Shown: positions 42,318-51,000 of the stretch, piece by piece
Position numbering within the stretch: position 1 is the stretch's first letter
Layout: every line of letters starts with the position of its first letter
Assembly (NCBI GenBank): GCA_963839745.1
Contig: CAWIWC010000005.1
Span: 186,001-250,000, forward strand
From: JAIBJN01 sp963839745
GTDB lineage: Bacteria > Actinomycetota > Thermoleophilia > Gaiellales > Gaiellaceae
Length of the DNA stretch: 64,000 bases
Direction: 5' to 3'
Notes under the pieces: model-generated
Told to the model about the DNA's origin: nothing
The model's database searches: none
Seen by the model: only the letters and a program-made list of their open reading frames with translations
Made by a program: the position numbers and the translations under genes

Positions 42318-43148
42318 GAGCGGCGGCGCACGTCCTTCGTGTGGAGCTCGTCGGCCTCGTCGGCGTCGTCGAGCGCAACACGTACCTCATCCGCCGCTAC
42401 CTCTGGTGGGAGGTCGCGTTCTTCCTCTGGACGGTCGCCAACACGCTCACGATCGTCTTCATCGCCGAGGGTATCGAGGCCTCGGGCGGACAGATCGACG
42501 TCGAGCGGACGACGGCCGTGCTCCTGATCGGCGCCGTCATCTGGGCCTATCTCGGCATGATCTTCGAGATCCTCACGGAGACCGTCGCCTGGGAGCGCTG
42601 GGAGGGCACGATCGAGTACACGTTCATGGCCCCGCTCTCCCGGCCGGTGCACCTGGCCGGGATGGGCCTCTTCGCCATCGCCTACGGGCTCGTCCAGTCC
42701 GTCCTGCTCTTCACGGTCGTCGCGTTCTTCTTCGACCTCTCGCTTCCGGACGCGAACTTCGTCGCGGCGCTGGTCGTTCTCGCCGTCGCGTCGATCTCGT
42801 TCGTCGGGATCGGGATGATGACGTCGGTTCTTCCGCTCATCTCCCCGGAGAAGGGCACGCAGCTCGGGTTCATCGCGCAGGGGATCCTGCTCGTCGTCTC
42901 GGGCGTCTACTACCCGGTGACCGTGCTGCCGGAGTGGATGCAGTGGATCGCGACGATCTCGCCGGCGACCTACGCGCTCGAAGGGGTGCGCGACGCGATC
43001 CTCGAGGGCGACGACCTTGCGGCGCTCGCCGACGAGATCTGGCCGCTGCTCGTCATCGGCGTGGTCTCGATTCCCGGCCGGCCTCGCCGTGTTCGGCCGG
43101 GGCGAGCAGTACGCGAAGCGCCACGGGAAGCTGAAGCGCTCGGGGTAG
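42314..43148 (+). CDS. ABC-2 type permease (one apparent frameshift near its 3' end)
   Basis: From ATG 42314, about 277 residues once one base is dropped near 43073-43081. Six hydrophobic segments; motifs ISFVGIGMMTSVLPLISPEKG, GVYYPVTVLPEWMQWIATISPATYALEGVRDAI (short form: YYPVTVLPEWMQ) are typical ABC-2 sequences. The natural C-terminus AGLAVFGRGEQYAKRHG ending at TAG 43146 lies in another frame; without the correction the frame runs on to 43273 through the next leader. Partner of the ATPase at 41526. Confidence 0.82.
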
Positions 43149-43230
43149 ACGCCGGCGGGCGCTGGTGTACACTCCGACCGTCATTCGAGGCGACGAGGCC
43201 TCGGGCGGATGTCCGCCCGGGGCTGTTTTC
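43145..43230 (+). promoter_or_regulatory. second glnA leader: promoter, hexaloop hairpins and terminator (ANTAR-like)
   Basis: TACACT (43168-43173) is a likely -10, with GTAGAC at 43145 as a weak -35 overlapping the permease stop; start near 43180. Hairpin 1 at 43187-43202 is GAGGC-GACGAG-GCCTC. Hairpin 2 at 43203-43218 is GGGCG-GATGTC-CGCCC. The terminator (43197-43224, then TTTT to 43229) extends hairpin 2 by pairing 43198-43202 with 43219-43223, so it needs the 3' arm of hairpin 1. Hairpin 1 is therefore an antiterminator, as in the other glnA leader. Confidence 0.7.
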
Positions 43231-43247
43231 GTTTAAGGAGGTTCCAG

Positions 43248-44606
43248 GTGGCCCAGGTCGAGACGAGCGGTAGGGCGACGAGCGCGCCCGAAGAGCGCAA
43301 GCGGGTGCTTGACGAAGTGCGCGACAACGACGTCAAGTACGTCCACCTCTGGTTCACGGACATCGAGGGGCACCTGAAGAGCTTCTCGATCACGTTGGCC
43401 GAGCTCGAGGGCGCGCTCGACGACGGCATGGGCTTCGACGGCTCCTCCATCACCGGCTTCAACGCGATCGAGGAGTCGGACATGGTCGCGATCCCCGATC
43501 CGCGCACGTTCCAGCTGATGCCCAACGGCGGCACGGCCATCGGCCGCATGATCTGCGACGTCGTCACGCCGGACGGCGAGCCGTACGAGGGCGACCCGCG
43601 CAACGTGCTGCGCCGCGCGCTCGAGCGGATGGAGAGCCTCGGCTTCGACACGTTCAACGTCGGCCCCGAGCTCGAGTACTTCCTCTTCAAGGACGACAAG
43701 GGCACGGAGACCCTCGACGAGGGCGGCTATTTCGCCATGACGGCGCTCGACGCAGCCTGGGAGCTGCGCAACGAGACGATCGAGGCGCTCGAGGCGATGG
43801 GCATCCCGATCGAGTACGTGCACCACGAGGTCGGCCCCTCGCAGCACGAGATCGACATGCGCTTCGCGCCGGCGCTCGAGATGGCCGACCACACGATGAC
43901 CTACCGCCTCGTCGTCAAGGAGATCGCGAAGAAGGCCGGCTATCACGCGACGTTCATGCCGAAGCCGCTCTTCGGCGAGAACGGCTCGGGCATGCACACG
44001 CACCAGTCGCTCTTCTCCGAGGGCAAGAACGCGTTCTTCGACGCCGACGACGATTGGCACCTCTCAGACGCGGGGAAGGCGTTCATCGCCGGCCAGCTCC
44101 GGCACGCGCGCGAGATCTCGGCGGTCTTCGCCCAGTGGGTGAACTCCTACAAGCGGCTCGTGCCGGGCTACGAGGCTCCGGTCTACGCGGCCTGGTCGCA
44201 GCGCAACCGCTCGGCCCTGATCCGCATCCCGCTCTACAAGCCCGGCAACGAGCAGGCCACGCGCGCCGAGATCCGGTGCCCGGACCCCGCCTGCAACCCG
44301 TACCTCACCTTCGCCTGCCTCCTGCACGCGGGGCTCGAGGGGATCGAGAAGGGCTACGAGCTGCCGGCGCCGATGGAGAGCAACCTCTACAAGCTCACGC
44401 CGGAGGAGCGGAAGGAGCGCGGAATCGTCGCGCTGCCCGAGACGCTCGGCGAGGCGATCGACGAGCTCGCAGGCTCCGACCTCGTCCGGCGCGCGCTCGG
44501 CGACCACATCTTCGACTCGTACGTGAAGCTCAAGCGGCAGGAGTGGGACGAGTACCGGGTGCAGCTCACGCCCTGGGAGCTGGAGAAGTATCTCTCGGTC
44601 TTGTAA
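43248..44606 (+). CDS. glnA: glutamine synthetase type I (shorter, GSI-alpha-like)
   Basis: 452 residues from GTG 43248, with AAGGAGG six bases upstream. Motifs: WFTDIEGHLKSF, GFDGSSITGFN, VGPELEYFLF, VHHEVGPSQHEIDM, NGSGMHTHQSLF, RLVPGYEAPVYAAWSQRNRSALIRIP. The size and motif pattern suit the alpha form found in Bacillus and Thermotoga relatives. NLYKLTPEER resembles the adenylylation loop, but no GlnE is in the window. Regulated by the leader at 43180-43230. It and the 480-residue paralogue flank the ABC exporter. Confidence 0.94.
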   Translation: MAQVETSGRATSAPEERKRVLDEVRDNDVKYVHLWFTDIEGHLKSFSITLAELEGALDDGMGFDGSSITGFNAIEESDMVAIPDPRTFQLMPNGGTAIGRMICDVVTPDGEPYEGDPRNVLRRALERMESLGFDTFNVGPELEYFLFKDDKGTETLDEGGYFAMTALDAAWELRNETIEALEAMGIPIEYVHHEVGPSQHEIDMRFAPALEMADHTMTYRLVVKEIAKKAGYHATFMPKPLFGENGSGMHTHQSLFSEGKNAFFDADDDWHLSDAGKAFIAGQLRHAREISAVFAQWVNSYKRLVPGYEAPVYAAWSQRNRSALIRIPLYKPGNEQATRAEIRCPDPACNPYLTFACLLHAGLEGIEKGYELPAPMESNLYKLTPEERKERGIVALPETLGEAIDELAGSDLVRRALGDHIFDSYVKLKRQEWDEYRVQLTPWELEKYLSVL

Positions 44607-44643
44607 CTCGTTGTCACGAAGCGTAATATGGACAGCGGTGTCG

Positions 44644-44714
44644 CCGCTTCTCCTAGAAGCGGGGGACTGACTGACGGCCGACTGCGAGCTGCTTCTCTGA
44701 GCAGCTCGTGGTCG
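44644..44714. repeat. two strong hairpins downstream of glnA
   Basis: Hairpin A: CCGCTTCT-CCT-AGAAGCGG (44644-44662). Hairpin B: nine perfect pairs CGAGCTGCT/AGCAGCTCG (44685-44708), extended by CGAC/GTCG outside two mismatches (44679-44714), loop TCTCTG. No T run follows either. They may terminate glnA, protect its mRNA or be remnants of insertion; apart from them 44607-44729 holds nothing coding. Confidence 0.45.
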
Positions 44715-44729
44715 TTAAAGAGCCGGGTC

Positions 44730-44752
44730 GGCTTAGAAGCTCTAACTGAATG
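44730..44752 (+). repeat. left terminal inverted repeat
   Basis: 23 bases beginning GGCTTAGAAGC, the reverse complement of 45845-45867 except for one position. Confidence 0.85.
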
Positions 44753-44813
44753 AAGGGACCCGTTCGGCGGCTGCGAAGTCCATCGGTACCTGTCGTCGAC
44801 CGCCGGAGGTGTC

Positions 44814-45077
44814 GTGAGGGCGAGGCCGTGGGAGGTGCCGGACGGGCTGTGGGAGCGGATCGAGCCAATGCTGCCAAAGCGGCAGCGACGCTTCCGCTAT
44901 CCGGGGCGAAAGCCGCTCGATGACCGGTTGGTGCTACACCGCCGCCGTCTCCTGATACGCACCGACCGCCGCGACGACATTCACGAAGGCTTCCTCGCCC
45001 TCGCCTGCTGCCTGATCTGCTGGCGGAGGCTCGAAAGCCTCAGTCTGGCGGGCAATCGCGTCGGTGCGCGCCTATAG
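44814..45077 (+). pseudogene. IS5-family transposase with internal deletion
   Basis: An 87-codon frame from GTG. The first part (WEVPDGLWERIEPMLPKRQR, YPGRKPLDDRLVL) is the N-terminus of an IS5-family (DUF4096-type) transposase; from about residue 52 it jumps to the family C-terminus (DIHEGFLALACCLICWRRL). Roughly 150-200 central residues, including the DDE catalytic centre, are missing, while the frame is preserved across the junction near 44965. Inactive. It sits 61 bases inside the left inverted repeat. Confidence 0.8.
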
Positions 45078-45079
45078 GG

Positions 45080-45797
45080 TTGACCCACGCCTTCCGCACC
45101 GATCATCCTGGTTGCCGGATTCTGGCTCGGCGCGTGGGCGTGGGACGACGTCGTCTCCGCCCTCCGTGCCGACGGGCATGACGTCACCGCGCTCACGCTG
45201 CCCGGTCTCGAGTCGGCAGATGCCGACCGTTCCACGATCACGCTGTCCGACCACGTCGACGCCATTTGCGAGGCGGTAAGGGCCGCAGGGCGGCCCGTCG
45301 TGCTCGCCGTGCACAGCGGAGCAGGCTTCTCCGGCTACGCAGCGAGCGACCGTGTGCCGGAGCAAATTGCGGCGATGGTCTACGTCGACACGGGCCCGGG
45401 GAAGGGTGCGGCCGAGTCCGACTTCGATGCTGTCGAGAAGCCTCTGCCCTCGCGGGAGGAGCTCAAGCAGGAGGAGAATCTCGATGGGCTCAGCGAGGAG
45501 CAGCTCGAGACTTTCCGGCAGCGCGCCGTGCCCGAGCCGGGTGGAGTGCTCCGCGAGGCCCATACTTTCACCGACGACCGGCGGCTCGACATTCCGAGCA
45601 CGGTCATCTGCACGGGGTTCACATCCGAGCAGTACAAGGACGCGGTGAAGGAAGGCTACGCGTTTCTGGCGGGTCTCGCCGAGCTCCGCGACGTCACCTG
45701 GGTCGACCTGCCGACGAGCCACTGGCCGATGTGGTCGCGCCCGAAGGAGCTGGCCGCCGTGATCGGCGATGTCGCGCGGGCCGCGTCCGCCGCCTGA
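45080..45797 (+). pseudogene. alpha/beta hydrolase passenger, start disrupted
   Basis: From 45084 the frame reads PIILVAGFWLGAWAWDDVV, a normal first strand and oxyanion region of an alpha/beta hydrolase, through VHSGAGFSG (nucleophile Ser) to SHWPMWSRPKEL (catalytic His), ending at TGA 45797. No ATG, GTG or TTG stands in frame before it; a TGA precedes at 45081. TTG 45080 followed by removal of one C in ACCC would give a sound start TTPSAPIIL. So either a sequencing insertion or a real start loss. First canonical in-frame start is GTG 45300, which would remove the core. About 237 residues if intact. Confidence 0.7.
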
Positions 45798-45844
45798 CGG
45801 GCGCACACGACGACGACCGCATGCCGCTGGCCTCGTCCGGGACT

Positions 45845-45867
45845 CATTGAGTTAGAGCTTCTAAGCC
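45845..45867 (-). repeat. right terminal inverted repeat
   Basis: 23 bases ending CTTCTAAGCC. It overlaps the stop codon of the receiver gene at 45861, so the mobile element supplies that gene's final codon and stop. Confidence 0.85.
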
Positions 45868-46223
45868 TGCGCGACGGTGGTCTCGACCGCTGTCAGCAGT
45901 GCGCGCTCGAGGTCGACGAGCGCGAACGGCTTCATCAGGTACGCCAGCGGGCGAAGGCGCTCAGCTCCCGGGGAATCGGGATAGATGCTGGCGCAGATGA
46001 TCGGAAGCTCTCTGCGGCGGAGCCTCAGCGCACGCGCCGTCGACAGGGCCGTGGGGTCGGCCGGCTCGATGAGCAGGACGTCGACGTCTGCATCCGCGAG
46101 GACTCCGCCGCTGCGCGTATCCGCATAGACGGGCTCGAACCCGAGGCGGGTGACGACGTGGCCCAGCAGGGCCCGGACCTCGGCGTGCGGCTCACAAATC
46201 AAGACTTTCATCTCCCTCACCAT
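45861..46223 (-). CDS. degenerate stand-alone receiver domain protein
   Basis: 120 residues (or 116 from the internal ATG at 46211, MKVLICEP). CheY-like order is clear: VLICEPHAEVRALLG, DVLLIEPADP, PIICASIYP, LAYLMKPFALVDLE. The acidic pair is reduced to Glu-Pro and the phospho-accepting Asp is replaced by Glu; the conserved Lys (MKPF) remains. It is probably not phosphorylated and may act as a fixed-state partner. Its stop lies within the right inverted repeat of the mobile element, so the original 3' end may have been altered. Divergent from a similar gene at 46365. Confidence 0.75.
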   Translation of the reverse strand: MVREMKVLICEPHAEVRALLGHVVTRLGFEPVYADTRSGGVLADADVDVLLIEPADPTALSTARALRLRRRELPIICASIYPDSPGAERLRPLAYLMKPFALVDLERALLTAVETTVAQA

Positions 46224-46364
46224 CGGATTCCACCGAGGGGATTTCGCCGGGAGCCGGTATGGAAGCGGTATGACCGTTGGGCAAGACCGCTTTCAAGCCG
46301 TAGTGTGGCTTCCATGATCTGGAAGGAGCCGCGCCAGTCCGAAAGGGCCAGGTAGGCCGTCCGC

Positions 46365-46709
46365 GTGGCCCGCATCCTCGTCGCCGAGCCGGACCCGGAC
46401 GCCCTGGCGCTGATCGAGCGCGCGGTCGCGGCCTCGGGCCACGAAGCCGTCCTCTACCGCCCCGGCTCCGAGCTGCCGTTCGTCGACGTGATGCTCTTCG
46501 AGCCGGCGATGGGCCAGCGGGTGATCGCGCTCGCGAAGATGCTCGCCTCGGCATCGCCTCCGGTGCCGATCGTCGTCGTGAGCATCCATCCGCCGGAGCT
46601 GTCCGTCCATGAGCTTCGGCCGGTCGCGTACGTCCTCAAGCCGTTCTCGCTCGAGGAGCTCCGCGCTGCGGTGGAGAAGGCCGTGCGCGTCTCCGGCGAG
46701 CGAGCCTAG
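46365..46709 (+). CDS. degenerate stand-alone receiver domain protein
   Basis: 114 residues from GTG. Paralogue of the gene at 45861: ILVAEPDPDALALIE, VDVMLFEPAMG with Glu in place of the phospho-Asp, PIVVVSIHPPE, and VAYVLKPFSLEELRAAV. No output domain. The divergent pair is separated by 141 bases that presumably hold both promoters. It precedes a canonical OmpR-type regulator. Confidence 0.75.
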   Translation: MARILVAEPDPDALALIERAVAASGHEAVLYRPGSELPFVDVMLFEPAMGQRVIALAKMLASASPPVPIVVVSIHPPELSVHELRPVAYVLKPFSLEELRAAVEKAVRVSGERA

Positions 46710-46795
46710 CGGTCCGCCACTAGAGTCAGGGGCATGGCCTGCGCGCGGATCCTCTCGGGGCAGGGGTCCTCCGGGGTGCCTGGAAAGGAACCGGC

Positions 46796-47512
46796 ATGAC
46801 ACGCGCCCACGTGCTGGTCGTCGACGACGACGCGGACATCCGCGGGCTCGTTCGCGAGCTTCTCGAACGCCAGGGCTACCAGGTCACGGAGGCGTCCAAC
46901 GGCAAGGATGCTCTCCGCGCCTTCTACGCCACGCCGCCCGACGCCGTCCTCCTGGACGTGTCGATGCCGGAGCTCGACGGCTGGCAGACGCTCGAGCGCA
47001 TCCGCGATCTCTCCGACGTCCCCGTCGCGATGCTGACGGCCCGCGCGGCCGAGCTGGAGAAGGTCCGAGGTCTCAAGGCGGGCGCGGACGACTACGTCAC
47101 GAAGCCCTTCGGCCGGCAGGAGCTGCTCGCCCGCATCGAGGCGATGCTGCGCCGGTCCGGCAGCCGCTCCGAGACGCGCGAGACGTATGCGGACGCGCTT
47201 CTTTCAGTGGACTTTGCGCAGCGCAGCGTGGCGGTCAACGGCACCGAGGTCGCCCTGACGCCGCTCGAGTTCCGCCTCCTGGCAGCCTTCGTTCGCCACC
47301 CGGGCCAGCTGCTCTCGCACGACCAGGTGCTCGAGCTCGTCTGGGGCGACTCGTTCGGCGCCTCGCGCGACCAGGTGAAGCTCTACGTCGGCTATCTCCG
47401 TCGCAAGCTCGAGGGCGCGGGTGCGGACGGCACCGTCATCGAGACGGTTCGCGGCTTCGGCTACCGCTACAAGCCCCAGGGGCCCGCCCGGAAGATGAAC
47501 CAGGGCGCCTGA
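46796..47512 (+). CDS. OmpR/PhoB-family response regulator
   Basis: 238 residues. Receiver 1-120 with VDDDADIRGLV, VLLDVSMPELDG (phospho-Asp near 54), AMLTARA and YVTKPFGRQEL; winged-helix DNA-binding domain about 135-232 with LTPLEFRLLAAFVRHPGQLL, QVLELVWG and VETVRGFGYRYKP-like end (IETVRGFGYRYK). It is a transcription factor; its kinase is not adjacent, though the large kinase at 48007 is nearby. Confidence 0.93.
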   Translation: MTRAHVLVVDDDADIRGLVRELLERQGYQVTEASNGKDALRAFYATPPDAVLLDVSMPELDGWQTLERIRDLSDVPVAMLTARAAELEKVRGLKAGADDYVTKPFGRQELLARIEAMLRRSGSRSETRETYADALLSVDFAQRSVAVNGTEVALTPLEFRLLAAFVRHPGQLLSHDQVLELVWGDSFGASRDQVKLYVGYLRRKLEGAGADGTVIETVRGFGYRYKPQGPARKMNQGA

Positions 47513-47608
47513 CAGGCGCCACGCGGCGCGATGCGGCGTCCTCGGTCGCGCCGATACGCCTATGTATCGACGCTCCCTGCGTCCTTGCCTCGCACCACGT
47601 GACGCGTG

Positions 47609-48010
47609 TCATGCACCGTGGCCATCCTCCGGCCGGACCCCTAGCGCTGCCTGAACGCGCTCGCCGAGCGCCTGCGGGCTGAACGGCTTCGTGACGTAGT
47701 CGTCGGCTCCGGCTTCGAAGCCGCGCTCGAGTTCCGGCTCCTGCACGCGCGCCGTGAGGAGGATGATCGGGATGCCGGTCGTCGGGCCGTGCTCGCGGAG
47801 ACGCCGGGTCAGCTCATAGCCGTCGAGGCGGGGCATCATCACGTCGAGGACGGCGAGGTCCGGCGTGCGGGCCAGGGCCAGGTCGAGCGCCGTCTCGCCG
47901 TCGGGCGCCGAGAGCACCTCGTAGCCGTCGCGCTCCAGCCGGAAGCGCACCAGCGCGAGGATGTCCGGATCGTCGTCGGCGACCAAAACGAGGGGGCGCA
48001 CGTCGTTCAC
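47609..48010 (-). CDS. single-domain response regulator
   Basis: 133 residues from a GTG overlapping the kinase stop (GTGA). A canonical receiver: VADDDPDILALVRFRLE, DLAVLDVMMPRLDG, ILLTARVQ, YVTKPFSPQALGERV. No DNA-binding domain. The coupling indicates that the kinase at 48007-51615 phosphorylates it; output would be through protein partners. Confidence 0.92.
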   Translation of the reverse strand: MNDVRPLVLVADDDPDILALVRFRLERDGYEVLSAPDGETALDLALARTPDLAVLDVMMPRLDGYELTRRLREHGPTTGIPIILLTARVQEPELERGFEAGADDYVTKPFSPQALGERVQAALGVRPEDGHGA

Positions 48011-51000
48011 GATGCCACCTGCGTGCGCTCGGGGAGCTCCGCGTGCCGGTGGAGCGGCAACGTGACGCGGAAGGTCGTGCCCTCGCCTTCCTCGCTGGCG
48101 ACCGTGATGCGGCCGGAGTGGGCCTCGACGATCGCCTTGGAGATCGCCAGGCCCAGACCCGTGCCCTGGATCGCCTGCTCGGTTGCGGTGGACGTGCGGA
48201 AGAAGCGCTGGAAGAGGAACTCCTGCTCGCCCGCCGGGATGCCCATGCCGCTGTCGCGGACCTCGAGGACGGCGCGGTTCTTGAGCGCCCGGACGCGGAC
48301 GTCGACGCGCCCGCCCTCCGGCGTGAACTTGATCGCGTTGGAGACGAGGTTGTCGAGGAGCTGGGCGATGCGGGCGCGGTCGCCGGCGATGGGCGGGACG
48401 GGCCCGGTCGCGAGCGTCAGCGTGATGTCCTTCGCCTCGGCCTGAGGGCGTGCTGCCTCGACGCTCTCGGACGCGACGTTGCCGAGGTCGAGGGCGCCGA
48501 TGTCGAGCACGAGCTTGCCGGCCTCGACCTGGGCCAGGAAGAGGAGGTCGCCGACGAGGTGGAGGAGGCGATGGGCGTTGCGCTCCACGACCCCGAGGAA
48601 CTGCCGCTGGTCGCCGGTGAGCTTCCCCGCCTCTCCGTCGAGCAGGAGCTCGGTGTACCCCCGGATGGACGTGAGCGGCGTGCGCAGCTCGTGCGACACG
48701 AGCGCGATGAACTCGTCCTTCAGGCGGTCGAGCTCGCGGAGGCGCTCGTTCTGGGCCGCCAGGTCGCGCTGCGCGGCCTCGGCGTAGGCGCGCGCCTCCT
48801 GCTCGACGGCCAGTAGGCGCTCGCGGTCGCGCTCGGCCTGGATGCGGTGGGTGACGTCGCGGTCGGTTCCCTGCCAGCCGACGACGTTCCCGTCGGCGTC
48901 GAGCACGGGTGTCGCGTTGCTTTCCAGGTGGCGGACGCTGCCGTCGGCGTGCCGCCAGCGGATGACGAGGCCCGACCAGCCGGCCTTTTCGTCCGCTCGC
49001 GCCGCGATGGCCTCGGCGATCTGCTCGCGATCCTCCTCGACGACGAAGTCGAGCCAGTTGCGGCCCATGAGCTCCTCGCGCGTGATGCCCAGGATCCGCT
49101 CGACCGCGGGGTTCGAGTACGTGTGGACGTTGTCGGCGTCGCTCGCCCATACCCATTCCTCGGTCGTCTCGACGAAGGCGCGGAACTTGGCTTCGCTCGC
49201 GCGGATGGCGGCCTCGGCCCGCTTCCGCTCGGTGACGTCCTGGCCGATGGCGGACAGGCCGACGACCTCGCCCGCCGTGTCGCGGATGGGCGAGTACGTG
49301 AACGCCACGTGGACCTCGCGCCCGTCCTCGTGGTGGCGAACCGTCTCGAGCTTGACGACGCGAGCCTCCTGGACGACTTGGTCGACGAGCGAGAGCGTCT
49401 CCTCCTGGTCCTCCTCCGGCATCAGCAGCGTGATCGGCTTGCCGATCACCTCGTCGGCGGTGTAGCCGAACATTCGCTCGGCGCCCTCGTTCCAGCTCGT
49501 GAAGCGGAGGTCGAGCGAGCCGCTCATGATCGCGTCGCTCGACGACTCGATGATCGCGGCGAGGCGGGCACGCGTGTCCTCGGCGTTGCGCCGCTCCGTG
49601 ATGTCGAGGATGAAGCCCTGGACCCAGAGCGGCGTGCCCTCGTCGTCGCGGACGAGGATCGTCTCGTCCAGCACCCACACGGTGCGGCCGTCCGCGGTGA
49701 CGTAGCGGTACTCCGACCGCAGCGGTTCGCCGGTTTCGCGCAGGTGGTCTGCCTCGGCCAGGACGCGCTCGAGGTCGTCAGGGTGCACGGCCTCCGAGAG
49801 GAGGTTCGGGTTCTTCACCCACTCCTCGGTCGGGTACCCGAGCAGCTCCTCGACCTGCGGGCTGACGTAGAGGTTGCCGACGGTCTCCTCGACGGGGCTG
49901 ATGTAGGTGACGAGCGGCAGGTGCTCGACGAGCGTCCGGTAGCGCAGCTCGGCCTCGCGAACCGCGGACTCGGCGCGGCGGCGCTCGGCCAGCTCCTCCT
50001 TGGCCGAGGTGTAGAGGCGTGCGCTCTCGAGCGCGAGCGACGCGAGATGGGCGAAGCGTGAGAGCAGGGCGATGTCGGTGGCGTCGAAGCCGCGCCCGCG
50101 CTCGCCGTAGGCGATCCCGAGCACGCCGACGACCTCGGTGCGGGAGCGCAGAGGCACGCCCGCGACCCCATGGATGGCCATCCCGTCGTAGGTGGACTTG
50201 CGCCCGTCCCAGGCCTGGTAGTCGTCGACCGTGAGCGGCTCACCGCTCTCCCAGACACGGCCGGCGAGGCCCTCGCCCTTCATGAGGCGATGGCCGACGT
50301 TGCCGGCGAAGACGCCGGTGCCGACGGCGACACGGAGCTCGTCGCCGTCGCGGAGATAGACATAGCTGTTGTCCGTCCCGATGAGCTCGCCCGCCTGTCG
50401 CGCGATCTGCTCGAGGAGCTTCTGAACGTCGAGCTCGTCGATGAGCGCGAGCGCCGTCTCGTGGAGGGCTTCCAGCTCGGCGTGGCGGCCCTCGAGCTGG
50501 TGTCGTGCGGTCACCTGGGGCGTGACGTCGACCAGGAAGCCCTGAGCATGGATCGGGCGGCCCGACTCGTCCTTGGCGATCGTGACCTCGTCGTGGATCC
50601 AGACCTCCTGCCTGTCCTTGCCGACGATGCGGTACTTGGTCGCGAACGACTCGCCGGTGGCGGCCGCGCGCCGCCGCTCCTCCAGCATGCGCTCACGGTC
50701 TTCCGGGTGGAGCATCTTCACGAGGAAGGACGGGTCGCTCATGCACTCGAGCGCCGTGTAGCCGGTCAGCTCCTCGATCTGCGGGCTCATGTAGGTGCAC
50801 GAGCTCGTCTCGTCCAGGCGGGTGATGTACATGACGAGCGGCAGCTGCTCGACCAGGCTGCGGTAGTTGCGCTCCGCCTGAGTCAGACGGACCTCGGCGC
50901 GCCGCCGCTCGTCGAGCGCCTGTGTGAGCGCGGATGCGTGCTCCTCGAGCCGCTTGTGCCGGTTGTCGAGCGCACGGGTGACCTGTCGGAGGATGGGGAA

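Larger units (their letters stand above)
44730..45867. mobile_element. IS5-like relic with hydrolase passenger, bounded by 23-bp inverted repeats
   Basis: Left end 44730-44752 and right end 45845-45867 match as inverted repeats at 22 of 23 positions (GGCTTAGAAGCTCTAACTGA and its complement at their cores), with weaker similarity continuing a few bases inward. Between them lie a transposase shortened to its two ends and an alpha/beta hydrolase. Total about 1.1 kb. No clear target duplication is seen. The element lies between glnA and the degenerate receiver gene. It could not move without a helper transposase. Confidence 0.75.

Noticed and set aside
44730..45867. Target-site duplication flanking the IS relic
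   Set aside because: Bases outside the two ends (GGTC and TGCG) do not match as direct repeats.
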